The notes under the pieces: model-generated
What the model saw: only the letters and a program-made list of their open reading frames with translations
Told to the model about the DNA's origin: nothing
Databases searched by the model: none
DNA from: Bacteroidota bacterium
Lineage (GTDB): Bacteria; Bacteroidota; Ignavibacteria; Ignavibacteriales; Ignavibacteriaceae
Assembly (NCBI GenBank): GCA_021815365.1
Contig: JAKAGZ010000012.1
Location: 1 to 57,802 of the forward strand
Direction: 5' to 3'
Length of the DNA stretch: 57,802 nt
Shown here: piece after piece, positions 53,105 through 57,802 of the stretch
Layout of the letters: each line of letters opens with the position of its first letter
Numbering within the stretch: the first letter of the stretch is position 1
Made by a program: the position numbers and the translations under genes

Positions 53105-54480
53105 TGTTCAAGAACATTAAAAAAGTTCACTTTGTAGGAATTGGCGGAATTGGAATGAGCGGAATAGCTGAAATACTTCTCAGCCAGGGATTTGAAATTT
53201 CAGGCTCTGATAAATCTTTGAGCGAAGTTACAAACAGGCTGAGCGGGTTAGGGATAAAAGTTTATGAGGGACATTCTCCTGAAAATTTAAAGGATGCTGA
53301 TGTGCTGGTGTATTCATCTGCTGTTACTCCTGATAACCCAGAAGTTAAAGCCGCTGCCGAGAGAAAAATCCCGATCATTAAACGTTCGGAAATGCTTGCC
53401 GAATGTATGAGGATGAAATATGGGATCGGAATTGCCGGCACTCACGGAAAAACCACGACCACTTCGATGGTCGGTTTAACTTTAACTGAAGGCAAAATAG
53501 ATCCCACAATTATTGTGGGTGGAAAATTAAGCGGACTTGGCGGAACAAATGCAAGGTTAGGTCACGGTGAATTTATCGTAGTCGAAGCCGATGAATTTGA
53601 CAGGACTTTCCTGAAGCTTACTCCTACTATTGCTGCTCTGACGACGCTGGAAACAGAGCATCTTGATACTTATAAAGATCTCGACGATATAAAAACTGCA
53701 TTTATCGAATTTGCAAATAAAGTTCCATTCTATGGCTTTGTTGTTCTTTGTATGGATGAACCGGCTTTGCAGGATATTATTCCGCAGATAAATAAAAAAA
53801 TTATTACCTATGGATTAACAACGCAGGCTGACATAAGGGCAGTTGATATTTCCCATAATGAGTTTTCAAGTTCGTTCACAGTGAAATATTATGGTAAAGA
53901 GTTAGGTGATTTAACACTTAAAATTCCAGGTCTTCATAATGTAAAAAATTCCCTCGTTGCCGTAACAATAGCTCACGAGCTTGGAATTGATTTTAAAATA
54001 ATTAAAAAAGCGCTTGAATCGTTTACCGGTGTTTACAGAAGGTTTGAAGTAAAATACAACAAAGATATTCTAGTGATTGATGATTACGCTCATCATCCGA
54101 CCGAAACCACTGTGGTTCTCGACGGAATAAGGGCTGGGTGGGACAGAAGACTCGTAGCTGTTTTTCAGCCGCATCTTTATTCGAGGACGCGTGATTTCTA
54201 CCAGGAATTTGGCAGATCGTTCCTGAATTCTGATGTGTTTGTTTGTACTGATGTTTATCCTGCAAGAGAGGAGGCGATTGCAGGAATTTCAGGTGAGCTG
54301 ATTGCAGACAGTGCAAAAAAATTCGGTCACAAAAATGTTATTTACGTAAAAGATAAAAATGATCTGCCTGGTGTTTTAAATGTCTTAAAAAAAGAGGGGG
54401 ACATAATTATCACTATGGGTGCTGGTGATATTTGGAAACAAGGTGAGAGATTTGTCGAGTTGCTAAAAAAGTCAGCTTAA
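53104..54480 (+). CDS. murC: UDP-MurNAc:L-Ala ligase
   Basis: First Mur ligase, 458 residues. N-terminal HFVGIGGIGMSGIAEIL, ATP loop GIAGTHGKTTTTSM, EADEFDRTFL, HNVKNSLVAVTIA and DDYAHHPTE are intact. It starts at TGATG shared with the unknown membrane gene; ftsQ begins directly after its stop. murB and ddl, which often follow murC, are absent. Confidence 0.96.
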   Translation: MFKNIKKVHFVGIGGIGMSGIAEILLSQGFEISGSDKSLSEVTNRLSGLGIKVYEGHSPENLKDADVLVYSSAVTPDNPEVKAAAERKIPIIKRSEMLAECMRMKYGIGIAGTHGKTTTTSMVGLTLTEGKIDPTIIVGGKLSGLGGTNARLGHGEFIVVEADEFDRTFLKLTPTIAALTTLETEHLDTYKDLDDIKTAFIEFANKVPFYGFVVLCMDEPALQDIIPQINKKIITYGLTTQADIRAVDISHNEFSSSFTVKYYGKELGDLTLKIPGLHNVKNSLVAVTIAHELGIDFKIIKKALESFTGVYRRFEVKYNKDILVIDDYAHHPTETTVVLDGIRAGWDRRLVAVFQPHLYSRTRDFYQEFGRSFLNSDVFVCTDVYPAREEAIAGISGELIADSAKKFGHKNVIYVKDKNDLPGVLNVLKKEGDIIITMGAGDIWKQGERFVELLKKSA

Positions 54481-55248
54481 ATGCGTGAGAGGAAAAGTAA
54501 AATAATAGGTGTTTTGATATTTACGGTGCTTGTGTCTGGTTTGCTTTATTTAACTTTTTTTGCAAAGAAGAAAATAAATAAAGGAGAAATAAGGATGATC
54601 GAAATAACGGGAAACAATCTGTTAAGTGCAGATGCTTATTTGAAATTTGCAAGGCTTGATGATTCGACAGCATATCAGAATCTGAAGCTGCCTGTTATCA
54701 AGGACAGGATTTTAAAACATCCGTATATCTCAGAAGCTGATGTTGAGTTTGACGGTGTAAGTGAAGTTAAAATCGAGATAAAAGAAAAAGTCATCAAGGC
54801 GGTAGTGTTAAATGCGGGGGAACCATTTTTCATTACAAATCAGTTTGAGATTCTTCCGCTGTTGACGGGTACTAAATTTTCTGATCTGCCGATAATCAGC
54901 AACTTGTCTGACACAACAGCAGTTAAGCCGTTCTCGTTCTTAAAAGATAACGAAATGAAAGAAGCATTTGAAATTATTGATGCGGCAAAATTAACAAACG
55001 AAAGTATTATGCAGCATTTAGCTGAAATTAATTTGAGGAAGGGCGGAGATATTATCCTGACTTTTTCGGGTGTTAAAACTCCTGTTATATATGGTAAAAG
55101 CGGCGCCGCAAAAAAGATGGTCTATCTCGATATTATCTGGGATGATATTCTAGCGGGGAAAAATGTGATCGAAGACAGTGAATATATTGATCTGAGATTT
55201 GCTAATGAGATTTACATCGGCAAATCTGAAAATACGGGTTTGAATTAA
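54481..55248 (+). CDS. ftsQ: FtsQ/DivIB-like division protein
   Basis: Bitopic division protein of 255 residues: short basic N-terminus, one helix (about 8-27) and a periplasmic POTRA domain (IRMIEITGNNLLSAD, HPYISEADVEFDGVSEVKIEIKE, split) followed by a beta domain. Sequence identity in this family is low; the POTRA pattern and the murC-ftsQ-ftsA order support the call. It overlaps ftsA by 1 base. Confidence 0.88.
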   Translation: MRERKSKIIGVLIFTVLVSGLLYLTFFAKKKINKGEIRMIEITGNNLLSADAYLKFARLDDSTAYQNLKLPVIKDRILKHPYISEADVEFDGVSEVKIEIKEKVIKAVVLNAGEPFFITNQFEILPLLTGTKFSDLPIISNLSDTTAVKPFSFLKDNEMKEAFEIIDAAKLTNESIMQHLAEINLRKGGDIILTFSGVKTPVIYGKSGAAKKMVYLDIIWDDILAGKNVIEDSEYIDLRFANEIYIGKSENTGLN

Positions 55249-56495
55249 TGAAAAAGAACATTATAGCCGGGCTGGATTTAGGAACAACAAAAGTCTGCGC
55301 AGTGATAGCTGAAAAAACAGACGACAATAGAATTGATATACTCGGTTTTGGCGTTGCTCCTTCAGAAGGGTTGCATAAAGGACTTGTGGCAAATATCGGC
55401 AAAACTGCCGAAGCAATTAAGGAAGCTGTTTCTATTGCTTCGAACAGGGCAGGGATACAGATAAGTCTTGTAAACGTTGGTGTTGCCGGTGAACATATAA
55501 CGAGCATAAGACATCGTAACTATGTAACGATAACCAGTGAGGAAAAAGAAATTACAAAATCGGATCTCGATAGATTAGAGTCGGATGTAAGAACAATAAG
55601 AATTCCGTCTGACAGGCAGATACTTCATATTATTCCTGAGGAATTTTCTGTTGATCACCAGGGCGGTATTGAAAACCCGATAGGAATGTCAGGCTCGAGG
55701 CTTGAGGCAACGAATCACATTGTGCTTGCTTCGATACCTGCGATACAGAATATAAAAAAATCCGTAGAACGTGCAGGACTCCAGGTACAGGATTACATCC
55801 TGCAGCCGATAGCTTCAAGCTCCTCTGTTCTTGAAGAGAGCGAAAAAGATCTCGGCGTTGCATTGATAGATATTGGCGGTGGTACAACAGACATAGCAAT
55901 TTTTCATAAGAAAGCTATCAAGCATACAAAAGTTATCGGGGTTGCTGGTAACCAGGTTACAAATGACATCCGTGAATCTCTTGGTGTGATCACGGAAGAA
56001 GCTGAAATATTAAAGCGTGATTACGGCTATGCAACTGAAAGCGCCATAATAAGAGAAGAAGATATTCTGATCAAAGGTGTGGGTGCAAGAGGCAATACAA
56101 AAATTCCGGTAAGTCTTTTAACACAGGTAATAAGTTTAAGAATGAGGGAGCTTTTCAGCCTGGTAGATAATGAATTAAGAAGCGCTGGTTTCAAAAATAA
56201 AATTAAAGCAGGCATAGTTTTAACCGGCGGCGGCTCTTTGCTTAAAGGATGCAGTGAGTTAGCTGAAGAAGTCTTCGGGCTGCCGACAAGGATCGGGGTT
56301 CCGCAGGAATTAGGCTCCGGCTTGTCGAATGAGATAGAAAGCCCTGAGTTTGCAACTGTTGCCGGATTGATCCGCGGTGTACCGGGCGGCAGATCGAGCG
56401 AATACCAGACTTTAATTAAAACAAAAAAAATAAAAGGTAAAGGAAAAATTTCTTTTCTGGCTAAAAGGATACAACAGTTTTTTGATGAATTATAA
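55248..56495 (+). CDS. ftsA: FtsA actin-like division protein
   Basis: Membrane-tethered actin homolog that anchors FtsZ, 415 residues. AGLDLGTTKVCAVIAE (phosphate 1), LIDIGGGTTDIAIFH (phosphate 2) and IVLTGGGSLLKGCSELAE (adenosine) are intact. The C-terminal KGKISFLAKRIQQFFDEL is an amphipathic membrane-binding helix. FtsZ follows after 28 bases. Confidence 0.96.
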   Translation: MKKNIIAGLDLGTTKVCAVIAEKTDDNRIDILGFGVAPSEGLHKGLVANIGKTAEAIKEAVSIASNRAGIQISLVNVGVAGEHITSIRHRNYVTITSEEKEITKSDLDRLESDVRTIRIPSDRQILHIIPEEFSVDHQGGIENPIGMSGSRLEATNHIVLASIPAIQNIKKSVERAGLQVQDYILQPIASSSSVLEESEKDLGVALIDIGGGTTDIAIFHKKAIKHTKVIGVAGNQVTNDIRESLGVITEEAEILKRDYGYATESAIIREEDILIKGVGARGNTKIPVSLLTQVISLRMRELFSLVDNELRSAGFKNKIKAGIVLTGGGSLLKGCSELAEEVFGLPTRIGVPQELGSGLSNEIESPEFATVAGLIRGVPGGRSSEYQTLIKTKKIKGKGKISFLAKRIQQFFDEL

Positions 56496-56523
56496 ATTAT
56501 TATTCACAACTTAGGAGGTAACT

Positions 56524-57792
56524 ATGTCGCGATTCGCAACCCTGGATAGAGACAAATCAATGTCAGCTATCTTAAAAGTAGTCGGTGTTGGAGGCGGTGG
56601 ATGCAATGCAATTGAGAGTATGATCAAGAGAGGTTTGATCGGCGTTGAATACGTTGCTGTAAATACCGATTCACAGGTTCTGAACAGCAGCAGTGCGACT
56701 CACAAAATTCAGGTCGGTTCTACTATTACCCGCGGACTTGGCGCCGGTGCAGATCCTAATGTTGGTAAAAAATCTCTCGAAGAAGACAGGGAAAGAATTG
56801 CAGAAGTTCTTTCAGGAAGCGACATGGTTTTCGTTACCGCAGGCATGGGCGGCGGAACAGGTACAGGTGGTGCGCCGGTTGTTGCATCAATTGCCCAGAG
56901 TGCCGGTGCACTCGTTGTTGGCATTGTTACCAAACCTTTCAGGTGGGAAGGAAAGAAAAGAATGCTGAATGCTGAACAAGGCATAATGGAATTACGTCAG
57001 CATGTAGACAGCTTGATTGTGATCCCAAATGAAAGACTGCTCAGTATCCTTGACAAAAATATTAATGCCTTTGCAGCATTCGATAAACCTAATGAGGTTC
57101 TTTACGAAGCAACCAGAGGTATTGCAGATATCATAACTGTTGAAGGTCTGATTAATGTTGATTTTGCCGATGTTCGTTCGGTTATGAACCAGAGCGGCGA
57201 AGCTTTAATGGGATGCGGAATTGCAAGCGGCGAGAACCGCGCAATTGAAGCAGCACAAAAGGCAATATCAAGTCCGCTGCTTGAAGGCGTGAATATAAAA
57301 GGCGCTAAAAGTGTTCTACTTAATGTGACCGGTTCAAGCAATCTTACTATGCAGGAAATTAATGAAGGTAACAATGTCATCTTTGAAGCCGCAGGAGAGG
57401 AAGCAAATGTTATCTTTGGCTGCGTGAGAAAAGAGGAAATGAATGATTATGTTTCTTATACTGTTATTGCAACCGGTTTTGAATCAGCACAGAATTACAA
57501 AAAAGCAAAACCGGAACAAATCAAGCCGAACAAGCATGAAACATTCCGCGGCGGTTTTAACTTCCTGGAAAGTGATAATATAGATAAGGAAGACCTTGAT
57601 GTTCCAACTATATTAAGAGTGAAAAGCCCGAAGAGCACCATAGAACCTGCTGAAGATGAAACTCCTGAAAGCGGATTTAAATTTGAATCTTCGAGATATA
57701 ATTGGGCAAAAGATAAAGCTGAAAAGAAAAATGAAGAGGAAAATAAAGATGATAAAGACAGCTCTTCGTTTTTAAGAATGATAATGGATTAG
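56524..57792 (+). CDS. ftsZ: FtsZ tubulin-like division protein
   Basis: GTPase that forms the Z ring, 422 residues. The VGGGGCNAIESM N-terminus, GTP-binding GMGGGTGTGGAPV, the T7 synergy loop NVDFADVRSVM and VTGSSN are intact. The tail has the usual conserved peptide in DLDVPTILR (357-365), but another about 57 charged residues follow, ending in SSSFLRMIMD. AGGAGGT lies 6 bases before the ATG, the strongest ribosome site in the operon, consistent with high FtsZ demand. Confidence 0.97.
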   Translation: MSRFATLDRDKSMSAILKVVGVGGGGCNAIESMIKRGLIGVEYVAVNTDSQVLNSSSATHKIQVGSTITRGLGAGADPNVGKKSLEEDRERIAEVLSGSDMVFVTAGMGGGTGTGGAPVVASIAQSAGALVVGIVTKPFRWEGKKRMLNAEQGIMELRQHVDSLIVIPNERLLSILDKNINAFAAFDKPNEVLYEATRGIADIITVEGLINVDFADVRSVMNQSGEALMGCGIASGENRAIEAAQKAISSPLLEGVNIKGAKSVLLNVTGSSNLTMQEINEGNNVIFEAAGEEANVIFGCVRKEEMNDYVSYTVIATGFESAQNYKKAKPEQIKPNKHETFRGGFNFLESDNIDKEDLDVPTILRVKSPKSTIEPAEDETPESGFKFESSRYNWAKDKAEKKNEEENKDDKDSSSFLRMIMD

Positions 57793-57802
57793 GTTATAAG
57801 TA

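Overview
This 57.8 kb window is AT-rich, densely coding chromosome. It probably comes from the Bacteroidota/Chlorobiota/Ignavibacteriota (FCB) group, and an Ignavibacteria-like organism fits best. The reasons are type IX secretion C-terminal domains (motif QNYPNPFNPST), families typical of the group (DUF4783, DUF4412, DUF3347, a 31-aa AURKAIP1/COX24-type protein), a meso-DAP type MurE and many clear Shine-Dalgarno sequences. The lineage is an inference from content; no marker gene was compared.

Layout. 1-8285 (minus strand): an incomplete AddA/RecB-like helicase-nuclease running off the left edge, a very large NtrY-type membrane histidine kinase, a DUF4783 protein and a fibronectin-III lipoprotein. 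8553-11342 (minus): pyrR-pyrB-pyrC with a PyrR-type RNA hairpin in the leader. 11795-16718 (minus): a copper-linked set (multicopper oxidase fused to a CopB-like barrel, DUF3347 protein, b6-type cytochrome b, His/Met-rich membrane protein, small secreted Cys/His protein), then an OmpA-family protein. 18254-18988: an unusual tRNA-Pro locus with a broken tRNA copy, a GIY-YIG nuclease gene starting inside it, an intact tRNA-Pro(CGG) and three tandem tRNA-tail repeats. 19012-26061: yajQ, a CPXCG protein, thrB-thrC-proC behind a threonine attenuator, a decayed T9SS protein, an M23 peptidase and an unknown lipoprotein. 26086-30580: a DUF4412 protein, oligoendopeptidase F, a GMP reductase/IMPDH-family enzyme and a DUF4258/YgiT toxin-antitoxin-like pair. 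30705-34433: copA, copZ, a metal-binding-domain/AraC fusion regulator and an unknown membrane protein. 34807-41060: HU, a zinc-ribbon/TPR membrane protein, the mini ribosome-type protein, tRNA-Thr(CGT) and a 1434-aa surface protein of about 13 fibronectin-like repeats with a T9SS tail.

41353-57792 (plus): a nearly complete dcw division and cell-wall operon, mraZ-rsmH-ftsL-ftsI-murE-murF-mraY-murD-ftsW-murG-X-murC-ftsQ-ftsA-ftsZ. Most neighbours overlap by 1-8 bases or abut, so it is almost certainly one tightly coupled transcript. murB and ddl are absent, and an unknown two-helix membrane protein (X) sits between murG and murC.

The most interesting non-coding signals are the thr attenuator (28-aa Thr-rich leader peptide, antiterminator and terminator), the PyrR RNA hairpin, the tRNA-Pro/GIY-YIG locus, and dispersed GC-rich palindromes and heptamer repeats. 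One palindrome copy lies in frame inside the helicase gene. The copper-associated cytochrome b operon is the best candidate for an undescribed protein system.
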